A stretch of DNA of 64,000 nt from Granulicella sp. GTDB taxonomy: Bacteria; Acidobacteriota; Terriglobia; Terriglobales; Acidobacteriaceae. The notes under the pieces are model-generated. The model worked only from the letters and a program-made list of their open reading frames with translations. It searched no databases and had not been told where the DNA came from. The position numbers and the translations under genes are program-made. Below, piece after piece: positions 1 through 7,654 of this stretch. The first letter of the stretch is position 1. Every line of letters begins with the position of its first letter. Where the stretch lies: positions 1 to 64,000 of the forward strand of contig JANXYX010000016.1 in the NCBI GenBank assembly GCA_025408425.1. The letters are read 5' to 3'.

Positions 1-308
1 TCTTACCGCCAGAGCCAGGCGCGACGAGTGGAAGGCAGCGAGTGGAAGGTAGTTTCGAGGACTTGCTTAATAGAGCTGGAATTCGGGACTTTCGATTCCA
101 CGATCTGCGCCATACCTTTGCATCCTGGTACATGATGAACGGCGGCGATCTTTACGAACTTGCGAAGATACTTGGCCACTCGAACATCAAGATGACCGAG
201 CGCTATGCCAAGTTGGGCCGACAGCACATTGCCAAGACCGGAAGCACAGCACGAGAGATTTGGAAGCTGTTTGAGCAAGAGAAGGGGAACAATGAAGACA
301 TCGCCTAG
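1..308 (+). CDS. tyrosine recombinase/integrase, C-terminal part (5' end outside window)
   Basis: This reading frame is open to the window edge, so only about the last 101 residues of a tyrosine recombinase are visible. They hold the catalytic half. HDLRHTFAS carries the His-x-x-Arg box, LGHSNIKMTERYAKL carries the last catalytic His and the Tyr nucleophile, and a short basic tail follows. Such enzymes catalyse site-specific integration and excision of phages and genomic islands. The gene ends 69 bases before the 3' end of a tRNA-Phe gene that faces it, the usual arrangement for an element integrated at a tRNA 3' end. I therefore infer that the element lies to the left of the window. The family is clear. 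Whether the enzyme is intact cannot be judged. Confidence 0.88.
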   Translation, partial: LPPEPGATSGRQRVEGSFEDLLNRAGIRDFRFHDLRHTFASWYMMNGGDLYELAKILGHSNIKMTERYAKLGRQHIAKTGSTAREIWKLFEQEKGNNEDIA

Positions 309-377
309 CCGATGTTCCCGTATTGTTCCCGCGACTAAAACACTAACGCTTTGGCTTCCGCTAAGTGCTTTGAAATG

Positions 378-452
378 TGGTGGCCAGAGACGGGATCGAA
401 CCGCCGACGCCGGCCTTTTCAGGGCCGCGCTCTACCACTGAGCTATCTGGCC
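378..452 (-). tRNA. tRNA-Phe (anticodon GAA)
   Basis: The reverse strand folds as a complete 75-nt cloverleaf. The acceptor stem is GGCCAGA/TCTGGCC, the D-arm GCTC/GAGC, the anticodon stem CGGCC/GGCCG with loop CTGAAAA (anticodon GAA), and the T-arm loop TTCGATC. The terminal CCA is encoded. The 3' end points towards the integrase gene and is the probable attachment site of the element to the left. The tRNA itself is intact, as expected when integration regenerates the gene. Confidence 0.95.
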
Positions 453-761
453 TTGGCATGAAAACGCCTGTTGTCGGGGATCGCCAAGAACGCCCGGGCG
501 CATCTACTTCTACTCCGTCTGTTGCACCGGCCTGTCTCAGGGGAGCCTGCCGCTGGCGGGGAGCCAGCAACTCAAACGCAGACTCAGTATAGCAACCCAT
601 TGCTCTCAAGCCAACCCGCAGCACCACAACTGCATAAATTAGTTCGCTTTCCCCAATCAACTCAACTTCCGTGTCCATTGATAGCCATCATCAAAACTGC
701 AATCGTCCCGATTCCCCGCCTGCGATATGCTGTCCTCACACCACACTTAATAAGGAAGCCC
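453..761. other. intergenic stretch between tRNA-Phe and the exported deaminase
   Basis: Apart from the candidate tRNA promoter, I see no convincing gene here. The reading frame of the downstream deaminase stays open through it, but it lacks a ribosome binding site and would put a non-signal-like sequence in front of a clear signal peptide. Confidence 0.5.
586..614 (-). promoter_or_regulatory. candidate sigma70-type promoter for tRNA-Phe
   Basis: On the reverse strand a TTGGCT box (609-614) and a TATACT box (586-591) are separated by exactly 17 bases. They are oriented towards the tRNA-Phe gene, whose mature 5' end is about 130 bases further on. No other minus-strand gene lies between. Inferred from consensus match and spacing only. 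Confidence 0.42.
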
Positions 762-2336
762 ATGCGCCGCCTCTGCCCCGCCGCAATTCTTCTCTGCCTC
801 ACTCCTTTTGTATCCGCGCAGGTCACGCCGCAGGAGGCCCGCGCCACGCAAGCCTTCAACGCAGCAAAATCCAGCCCCCTCCAGCTTCATGCCTTCCTCG
901 CCAACATGCCCAAGGGTGCGGATCTCCACATGCACCTCAGTGGTGCCATCTACGCCGAAACCTTCATCGCCAACGCAGCGGCCGACCATCTCTGCGTCAA
1001 CTCCGTTACTCTCAGCCTCTTCAAGCCCACCCCTCAGCAACTCGCCTGTGAAGAGGGAAGCGTCGCTGCTGCCTCAGCCTTCAAAGACCAGCATCTCTAC
1101 GACGCCCTTATCGACGCATTCTCCATGCGCAGCTTCGTACCCACCCCCGCCATCAGCGGCCACGACCAGTTCTTCGCCACATTCGCTCGCTTCGGCCCAA
1201 TAGATAAGTCGCACGTCCCAGAGTGGCTTGACGAGGTCGCATCTCGCTCCGCAGCCCAGAATGGCCAGTACCTCGAAATCATGCAGACTCCCACCTTCGG
1301 TGCCGCGGCCAGGCTCGGCTACCAACTAGGCTGGCCCGAAGTCTCCAGCTCCCCCAGCGGTCAACATCGCGACGCCACACCTGACGAGCTTGCCCACCTC
1401 CGCGACCAACTCCTTGCCGCTCCCGAATTCCGAACCAACCTCACCGAAGCCCGCGCCGAACTCGACGATGCCCTCACCGGTTTCAAGCTGCGTGACCATT
1501 GTGGCCAACCTAACGCTACCCCCGCCTGCTCCATCCAGATCCGCTTCCTCGCCCAGGTGCTCCGCGCCTTCCCACCCCAGCAGGTCTTCGCTCAAACCCT
1601 CCTCTACTTTGAACTCGCCTCGCAGGATCCCAACGTAGTCGGCATCAACTTCGTCCAGCCCGAAGACGCCTACATGGCAATGTCTGAGTACCACCGCCAG
1701 ATGCTCATGCTCGACTACCTCCACTCCGCCTATCCCAAAGTCCACATCTCGCTCCACGCTGGAGAACTCGCACCTGGCCTCGTCCCGCCCGACGGCCTCG
1801 CCTTCCACATCCGCGAAGCCGTCGACCTCGGTCACGCCGAGCGCATCGGCCACGGCGTCGACGTCATGTACGAGCGCGATCCCAAAGCCCTCCTCAAAGA
1901 ACTCGCCGACCGCCACGTCATGGTCGAGATCAACCTCACCTCCAACGACGGAATCCTCGGCATCACTGGAAAGAATCACCCGCTCCCCGCCTACCGTGCC
2001 GCTCACGTTCCCGTCGCCCTCTCCACAGACGACGAAGGCGTCTCCCGCGGCAACATCACGCAGGAGTACACCCGCGCCGCCCTCGATTTCAATCTGTCCT
2101 ATATAGACCTCAAGAACATGGCCCGCACCGGCCTCGAACACAGCTTTCTCACCGGTCCCAGCCTCTGGCTATCCGCTGATAACTTCACCCGCCCCGTCCC
2201 GGCCTGTGCCACGCAACCCACCGGCGCCAAAACCCCCACCCCAAAATGCACCGCCTACCTCAAATCCAGCGACAAAGCCACCCAGCAATGGGAACTTGAA
2301 CACCGCTTCAAATCCTTCGAGGCCCAACTCCCCTAG
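762..2336 (+). CDS. exported adenosine deaminase-family metallohydrolase
   Basis: This 524-residue protein of the adenosine/AMP deaminase superfamily would hydrolyse adenosine or a related aminopurine nucleoside to inosine and ammonia using a metal ion. Metal-binding His56-x-His58 is in KGADLHMHLSG. ISLHAGEL (about residue 330), ERIGHGVDV (about 360) and LSTDDEGVS (about 420) supply the remaining active-site residues. The start at 762 is chosen because AAGGA lies just upstream and because it begins a typical signal peptide (MRRLCPAAILLC...VSA, cleavage near residue 19). The enzyme therefore probably acts in the periplasm or outside the cell, like the longer secreted ADGF-type deaminases. A second, cytoplasmic-type member lies at 27975-29039. 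Exact substrate unknown. Confidence 0.88.
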   Translation: MRRLCPAAILLCLTPFVSAQVTPQEARATQAFNAAKSSPLQLHAFLANMPKGADLHMHLSGAIYAETFIANAAADHLCVNSVTLSLFKPTPQQLACEEGSVAAASAFKDQHLYDALIDAFSMRSFVPTPAISGHDQFFATFARFGPIDKSHVPEWLDEVASRSAAQNGQYLEIMQTPTFGAAARLGYQLGWPEVSSSPSGQHRDATPDELAHLRDQLLAAPEFRTNLTEARAELDDALTGFKLRDHCGQPNATPACSIQIRFLAQVLRAFPPQQVFAQTLLYFELASQDPNVVGINFVQPEDAYMAMSEYHRQMLMLDYLHSAYPKVHISLHAGELAPGLVPPDGLAFHIREAVDLGHAERIGHGVDVMYERDPKALLKELADRHVMVEINLTSNDGILGITGKNHPLPAYRAAHVPVALSTDDEGVSRGNITQEYTRAALDFNLSYIDLKNMARTGLEHSFLTGPSLWLSADNFTRPVPACATQPTGAKTPTPKCTAYLKSSDKATQQWELEHRFKSFEAQLP

Positions 2337-2427
2337 CTCCCGTTCGTGCGTTCGAACAGGCTGTGACTCCGCTCACAAACAGCGGATTGGATCGTATGCT
2401 ACCGTACTCCCGGAGGCTTGGACCCCC

Positions 2428-3171
2428 ATGGCACATCGCATCGCTCGTCTTGCAATTCTTCCCCTCGTGTTTCTATCCGCTCACCTTCTTCAAGCCCAAC
2501 TCCCCCAACTCCCCCAAATCCCGCAGATTCCCGGCTTAGGTGATCACTCCAACGTCGCCTCCAACCTCGACGACACCAAAATCGCGTCCGGCCTGAAGGA
2601 AGCCCTCTCTGTCGGTACCCAGAAAGCCGTCAAGCAGGTCGCCCACCCCGGCGGCTATCTAGAGAATCAGGCCATCAAGATCCTCCTCCCCCAAAACCTC
2701 CGCCCCGTAGAGAAAGCCCTCCGCATGGCCGGACAAGGACCCAAAATCGATGATTTCGTCTCCAGCATGAATCACGCCGCAGAGACAGCCGCCCCCGAAG
2801 CCGAGAAGATCTTCGGCAACGCCGTCAAGCAGATGACCATCGACGACGCCCGCAAGCTGCTCAGCGGCGGCAACACCTCCATCACCGATTACTTCAAATC
2901 CAAGACCTCCGCAGACCTCTCCACCGCCTTCCGCCCTCACGTCGAAGCCGCCATGCGTGCAAACGGTGTCACCCAGCAGTACGACGCCCTCATCGGTCAG
3001 GCCCCCCAGTTACCCTTCCTCAACTCCTCGAAGCTGGACATCAATACCTACGTCGTCAACAAGGCTCTCGACGGCCTCTTCTACATGCTCGGCCAGCAGG
3101 AGCAGCAGATCCGCACCAACCCCGCCGCCCGCTCAACCGCGCTCCTCAAGCAGGTCTTCGGTTCCCGTTGA
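2428..3171 (+). CDS. DUF4197-type secreted protein
   Basis: This 247-residue protein starts with a signal peptide (hydrophobic residues about 7-20, AQ cleavage region), followed by a short Pro/Gln/Leu repeat. The body resembles the DUF4197 family: an amphipathic helical domain with IASGLKEAL, a VEKALRMAGQ segment, ISDYFKSKTS-like spacing (ITDYFKSKTS), and a C-terminal YVVNKALDGLFYMLG. The start at 2428 follows a CGGAGG ribosome binding site (2411-2416). The frame is open further upstream but overlaps the previous gene. DUF4197 proteins have no established function. Family call from motif memory. Confidence 0.78.
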   Translation: MAHRIARLAILPLVFLSAHLLQAQLPQLPQIPQIPGLGDHSNVASNLDDTKIASGLKEALSVGTQKAVKQVAHPGGYLENQAIKILLPQNLRPVEKALRMAGQGPKIDDFVSSMNHAAETAAPEAEKIFGNAVKQMTIDDARKLLSGGNTSITDYFKSKTSADLSTAFRPHVEAAMRANGVTQQYDALIGQAPQLPFLNSSKLDINTYVVNKALDGLFYMLGQQEQQIRTNPAARSTALLKQVFGSR

Positions 3172-3237
3172 AACACGATGGCTAGCGGCTGTACCCCGTA
3201 CCTGCCGCATCTCCAATCAACCAAGTAATATAGCTGC

Positions 3238-4146
3238 GTGAAATACACCCGCCTGCTCGTCGCTGCTATCCTCCTCTTTCTCATCGCCGCTCCCCTCACT
3301 CACGCCCAGAAACTGACCCTCCCCCTCTGGCCAGGCGGAGCACCCGAGCCCTACACCGGTGGCCCCGAAAAAGATGCCACCACTCCAGAAGACCCCCTCG
3401 TAGCCGGCAAGTCGCTGATGCACCTCACGAACGTCAGCAAGCCCACCCTCGCGCTTTACCCTCCCACCGCCGCGAAAAACACTGGTGCCGCCGTAGTCGT
3501 CTTCCCCGGTGGAGGCTACCGAATCCTCGCCTACGACCTCGAAGGCACTGAGGTCTGCACCTGGCTCAACTCCATCGGAGTCACCTGCGTCCTCATCAAA
3601 TACCGCGTTCCATTCCCCGACCACTACCCCGAAAACGCCGCCGATCTCGAAGACGCTCAGCAAGCCATGCGCATCACCCGCACCCACGCCGCTGAGTGGG
3701 GAATCGACCCCAACCGCGTCGGCGTCCTCGGCTTCTCCGCCGGTGGCCACCTCGTCGTCACTCTCAGCAATCACTCGGACTTCAAACGCACTGGCGAACT
3801 CACAGATCAACCCAACGCCCACCCCAACTTCGCCGTAGTGATCTACCCGGGCTAGCTCGCCGACGCGCCCACCCTCGACAAGCTCTCCCACGGTATCGAT
3901 CCCACTGCCAACACGTCGCCCACCTTTATTCTTCAGGCCGAAGACGATCCCGTCCACGAAGAAAACGCCCTCATCTACTTTCAAGCTCTCAAGCAAGCCA
4001 AGGTTCCCGCCGAGCTCCACATCTACGCGCAAGGAGGCCACGGATATGGCCTGCGCCCCACCGAACTGCCCGTAACCCATTGGCCCGCTCTCGTCGAAAC
4101 CTGGCTCCACACCATCCACATGCTTCCCAGCCCGTCTCACCAGTGA
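3238..4146 (+). pseudogene. alpha/beta-hydrolase (acetyl-esterase type) interrupted by an in-frame TAG
   Basis: The frame starts at GTG 3238 with a signal peptide and runs as a BD-FAE/xylan-esterase-like hydrolase. VVVFPGGGYR is the oxyanion region and GFSAGGH the nucleophile elbow (Ser near residue 165). It meets TAG at 3853-3855, right after VVIYPG. The same frame then stays open to TGA at 4144-4146 and carries the rest of the triad: AEDDPVHEEN (Asp) and QGGHGYGL (His). Homologues commonly read YPGYL here, so a single C-to-G or T-to-G change in a Tyr codon would explain the stop. The 205-residue product would lack the Asp and His and should be inactive unless the stop is read through. A sequencing error is possible. 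Confidence 0.85.
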
Positions 4147-4190
4147 TTTGCCAGTTACAATTTCACCAGTTCTGAATGGAGAGTGATTCC

Positions 4191-5066
4191 GTGCCCCAAT
4201 TCACCCGTCGCCAGCTTCTGCAAACCGGCGCCGCAGCCGCATTCGTAGGCAGCACTTCGCCCTCCGCCCTCACCCAGCAGGCTACGGCCGCCACGCCTAT
4301 CCATCGCAAGGGCAATATCCGCCAGTCAGTCTCCCGCTGGTGCTACCAAAAGACATCGCTCGAAGACCTCTGCGCTTATGCCGTCAAAATCGGACTCGTT
4401 GGCATCGACCTGCTCCAGCCAGAAGAGTTCGAAGTCCCCCGCCGCTACGGCCTCATCTGCACCATGGGATACGTCGGAGCCGGAACCATTCCCAAAGCCC
4501 TCAACCGCACCGAGAATCACGCCGACATCGAAGCCAACCTCCGCAAAAACCTGCCTCTTGCCGTCAAAGCCGGAGTTCCCAATGTCATCACCTTCTCCGG
4601 CAACCGCGCGGGCATGTCCGACGAAGAGGGCGCGCGCAACACCATCACAGGCCTAAAACGACTCAAGCCCATCATCGAGGACGCCGGGCTCACCCTCAAC
4701 CTCGAACTCCTCAACAGCAAACGCAACCACAAAGACTACATGGCCGACCACACTGCCTGGGGCGTCCGCGTCCTGCAAGAGGTTGATTCCCCTCACATCA
4801 AGCTCCTCTACGACATCTACCACATGCAAATCATGGAGGGAGACCTCGTCGGCACCATTACCGAAAACGCCAAATATCTCGGCCACTTCCACACCGGAGG
4901 AGTCCCCGGCCGCCATGAACTCGACGAAACCCAGGAGGTCAACTGGCCCGCCGTCATGCGCGGTATCGTCGCCACAGGCTACAAAGGCTACGTCGCTCAC
5001 GAGTTCGTTCCCACGCGCGATCCACTCACCTCGCTCGCCGAGGCCACGGCCCTATGTGACGTTTGA
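4191..5066 (+). CDS. Tat-exported TIM-barrel isomerase, hydroxypyruvate isomerase-like
   Basis: The product belongs to the AP-endonuclease-2/xylose isomerase-like TIM-barrel group and most resembles hydroxypyruvate isomerase-type sugar epimerases. Metal and substrate residues are suggested by LNLELLNSKRNH, LLYDIYHMQIMEGD and LGHFHTGGVPGRHE, plus a late VAHEFVP. The N-terminus TRRQLLQTGAAAAF is a twin-arginine signal, so the enzyme is probably exported folded. I prefer GTG 4191, which has GGAGAG a few bases upstream. An in-frame ATG at 4176 would add five residues but lacks a ribosome binding site. It follows the broken esterase by 44 bases, perhaps as one carbohydrate-related unit. Substrate unknown. 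Confidence 0.8.
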   Translation: MPQFTRRQLLQTGAAAAFVGSTSPSALTQQATAATPIHRKGNIRQSVSRWCYQKTSLEDLCAYAVKIGLVGIDLLQPEEFEVPRRYGLICTMGYVGAGTIPKALNRTENHADIEANLRKNLPLAVKAGVPNVITFSGNRAGMSDEEGARNTITGLKRLKPIIEDAGLTLNLELLNSKRNHKDYMADHTAWGVRVLQEVDSPHIKLLYDIYHMQIMEGDLVGTITENAKYLGHFHTGGVPGRHELDETQEVNWPAVMRGIVATGYKGYVAHEFVPTRDPLTSLAEATALCDV

Positions 5067-5133
5067 GGCACTCCGCATTCAATACATCCACATAACCACC
5101 AGCTCGCGTTAGACTCGACTCGAGCCGCCACCT

Positions 5134-5430
5134 ATGAAAAAGATCATCTCGTTCGGACTGCAAACGATGCTGCTACTCCTCTGCAGCATCGTTGGGTCCT
5201 TCCTCCGACCCTTCCACGTTCAGCAGATAACCATCATCAGCCCCACCCTGACCCATATCCTGGTCTGGGACGGCTTCCTGCTCATGTTTCTCGTCTATGT
5301 CGTCATTATTTTGATCGCAGCGCTCTCCAAACGTCTCCGCAGCGCGCTTCCTCTCACCTCACTCGCACTCCTGGTCGCTACCTTACTCAGCGTTGTAATG
5401 AAGCTTGGCCGCATCACCAGCGAACTCTAG
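5134..5430 (+). CDS. small multi-pass membrane protein, unknown
   Basis: The 98-residue protein is almost entirely hydrophobic, with three likely membrane segments at about residues 5-25, 42-65 and 70-90 separated by short basic turns (SKRLRSALP). I do not recognise a family. It stands between the isomerase-like gene and the glucan phosphorylase, 67 bases after the former. Coding status is supported by the clean start (MKKIISFG), charge pattern and length. Confidence 0.6.
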   Translation: MKKIISFGLQTMLLLLCSIVGSFLRPFHVQQITIISPTLTHILVWDGFLLMFLVYVVIILIAALSKRLRSALPLTSLALLVATLLSVVMKLGRITSEL

Positions 5431-5466
5431 CTAAAGCCTTACACTCCTCCAGTTGCCATGCTGTGT

Positions 5467-5494
5467 TTTTGACATCGTCAATATGATGTCAAAA
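5467..5494. promoter_or_regulatory. 10-bp perfect inverted repeat upstream of glucan phosphorylase
   Basis: TTTTGACATC and GATGTCAAAA form a perfect inverted repeat with an 8-base spacer. The half-site core ATGTCAAA occurs again at 5542-5549, within GACATGTCAAAT. The site lies 140-170 bases before the phosphorylase start and 36 bases after the small membrane protein. Its AT-rich arms and repeated half-site suggest a regulator operator more than a terminator. The regulator is not identifiable. Confidence 0.45.
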
Positions 5495-5633
5495 GTATTG
5501 CTGTTTCTGCGTGCCCAGTGAGGGTCAATACATCTTTCAAGACATGTCAAATTTCTGTAAGTTTTAGCGAATTTGGTAGACTAAATGACAATGCGGGCCA
5601 TATTCTCTCTGCCTGAAGCCATACGCTCGCCTC

Positions 5634-7526
5634 ATGCACAGAGATCACAATGCAGTATCTAGTAGAATCGCCGGCACCATCGTGCCGGCTGAGAAAAGGA
5701 TCGACCACCGCATGACCCTACACCCTTCTACCGCAACACCCGATCTTTCCACTCGCACCATCGCTTATTTTTCAATGGAAATCGCCCTCTCCCCGGCCTT
5801 ACCCACCTACTCTGGTGGCCTTGGGATGCTTGCTGGCGATACTCTCCGCTCCGCTGCCGATACCAACGCTCCCATGGTTGCTGTCTCCCTGGCCCATCGC
5901 TGCGGCTACTTCCGCCAGCACCTCGATGCCGCAGGCCAGCAGACCGAAACAGATGTGCCCTGGTCGCCCGAGACCACACTCCCTTCCGCCGAAGAAGTCA
6001 TCACCCTCACCATGCAGGGCAGGGAAATCCTCGTCCGCGCTTGGCGTTTCGACGTCGTAGGTGTCACCGGTCACGTCATCCCCGTCTTCCTCCTCGATAC
6101 CGACATCGAAGGCAACGACCCCTGGGATCGCCGCCTCACCGACCACCTCTACGGCGGCGATACCTACTATCGCCTCTGTCAGGAGACTGTCCTCGGCCTC
6201 GGTGGAACTGCCATGCTTCACGCCCTTGGCTGCAAGCCCGCCGTCTATCACATGAATGAGGGACACGCCGCTCTGCTCGCCATCGGCCTCCTCGAAGACC
6301 AGATCAAGGGTGCGCCCCTCCAGGATGCCACCGAAGCTGATATTCAGGCCGTCCGTCAGCAGTGCGTCTTCACCACTCACACCCCCGTTCCAGCCGGGCA
6401 CGACCAGTTCGGCCTCGACCAGATGTACCAGGTCCTCGGGCATGAGCGCGCCTCTACCATCGAGCGCATCGGATGCCTCCACAACGGCCTCATGAACATG
6501 ACCTACATTGCGCTCCGCTTCTCCCGTTTCGTCAACGGAGTCGCCATGCAGCACGGCAAGGTCTCCCAGCAGATGTTCCCCGACTACCCCGTCCACGCCA
6601 TCACCAACGGCGTCCACGCCGCCACGTGGATCTCCAAAGCCTTCCAGGAACTCCTCGACGGCGAAGTCCCCGCATGGCGCACCGACAACCAGTTCTTGCG
6701 TTCCGTCTACGGTATCGATCCAGCGCTTATCTCTCACGCTCATCTCAAAGGCAAGCTCAACCTCCTCCGCACCGTAGCCAAGCGCACCGGACAGAAGTGC
6801 AACCCCACCGTCCTCACCCTTGGCTTTGCCCGCCGGGTCGCCACCTACAAGCGCGCCAGCCTCCTCTTCCACGACGCCAAGCGCCTCGTCGCCATCGCGG
6901 AGAAGATCGGTGGCCTGCAGATATTGTTCGCCGGCAAGGCCCATCCCGCCGATAACGCAGGCAAAGGCCTCATCCGCGACGTCTTCTCTGCCGCAGCACA
7001 CCTCGACAGCTCCGCCCTCAAAATCGTCTATCTCGAAAACTACGACTGGGAGCTCGGCGCAGCCCTCACCCAGGGCGTCGACGTTTGGATCAACACCCCT
7101 CGTCGTCCCTACGAGGCCTCCGGTACCTCCGGCATGAAAGCTGCTCTCAACGGAGTTCCTTCACTCTCCATCCTCGACGGCTGGTGGATCGAAGGCTGTG
7201 CGGAAGACACCACCGGCTGGGCCATCGAGGACGCTGAAACAGAGGACGCCGAAGCAGCCAGCCTCTACCACAAGCTCGAGCACTCCATCGCCCCCATGTA
7301 CGCAAACCCCAGCGCCTGGGCCGCGATGCAGCGCCACTGTATCGCAATCAATGGCAGCTTCTTCAATACTCACCGCATGCTGGATCAGTACTTCTCCAAC
7401 TCCTACTTCCCCCACCCCATCCCAGTGGACTCTTCATCCAGGTCTCCGCTGGAACACCGCCGCTCAACCGATGAGCCAGCCACTACACCAGCCAAGGCCG
7501 TGGCTCTCGTCCCCGCTCTGGCATAG
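5634..7526 (+). CDS. glgP: alpha-glucan phosphorylase
   Basis: This PLP enzyme would phosphorolyse alpha-1,4-glucans such as glycogen or maltodextrins to glucose-1-phosphate. At about 630 residues it fits the shorter bacterial glucan phosphorylase type (TIGR02094-like). The N-terminus has IAYFSMEIAL and YSGGLGMLAGD, the middle has YHMNEGHAALL and FTTHTPVPAGHD, and the C-terminal lobe has GFARRVATYKR and EASGTSGMKAALNG, where the Lys is the expected PLP-binding residue. A start at ATG 5712 (604 residues, AAAGGA about 12 bases upstream) is a good alternative, since homology begins after it. It stands alone between an upstream inverted repeat and a downstream hairpin. Confidence 0.92.
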   Translation: MHRDHNAVSSRIAGTIVPAEKRIDHRMTLHPSTATPDLSTRTIAYFSMEIALSPALPTYSGGLGMLAGDTLRSAADTNAPMVAVSLAHRCGYFRQHLDAAGQQTETDVPWSPETTLPSAEEVITLTMQGREILVRAWRFDVVGVTGHVIPVFLLDTDIEGNDPWDRRLTDHLYGGDTYYRLCQETVLGLGGTAMLHALGCKPAVYHMNEGHAALLAIGLLEDQIKGAPLQDATEADIQAVRQQCVFTTHTPVPAGHDQFGLDQMYQVLGHERASTIERIGCLHNGLMNMTYIALRFSRFVNGVAMQHGKVSQQMFPDYPVHAITNGVHAATWISKAFQELLDGEVPAWRTDNQFLRSVYGIDPALISHAHLKGKLNLLRTVAKRTGQKCNPTVLTLGFARRVATYKRASLLFHDAKRLVAIAEKIGGLQILFAGKAHPADNAGKGLIRDVFSAAAHLDSSALKIVYLENYDWELGAALTQGVDVWINTPRRPYEASGTSGMKAALNGVPSLSILDGWWIEGCAEDTTGWAIEDAETEDAEAASLYHKLEHSIAPMYANPSAWAAMQRHCIAINGSFFNTHRMLDQYFSNSYFPHPIPVDSSSRSPLEHRRSTDEPATTPAKAVALVPALA

Positions 7527-7564
7527 TCCCACCACTCGCAACCGGATCTTCACAGTCTGGATAG

Positions 7565-7590
7565 GTCGCAGGCGCTCCAACGCCTGCGAC
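7565..7590. terminator. hairpin between convergent glgP and RND operon
   Basis: GTCGCAGGCG and CGCCTGCGAC form a perfect 10-bp stem with a 6-base loop. It lies 38 bases after the phosphorylase stop and 64 bases beyond the end of the convergent RND gene. It is placed to end transcription from both sides, but there is no T-run on either side. Confidence 0.55.
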
Positions 7591-7654
7591 CATATCTGCA
7601 CCGCTCCATCTGGCAGCCACCGCCCAGCCCTCACAGCGTCTCTCGCTGCAGAAG

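Noticed and set aside
5799-7001. Long minus-strand frame opposite the glucan phosphorylase gene
   Set aside because: It is antisense to a strongly supported enzyme, has a composition typical of mirror frames in GC-rich genes (Val/Gly/Glu-rich) and shows no known motif.
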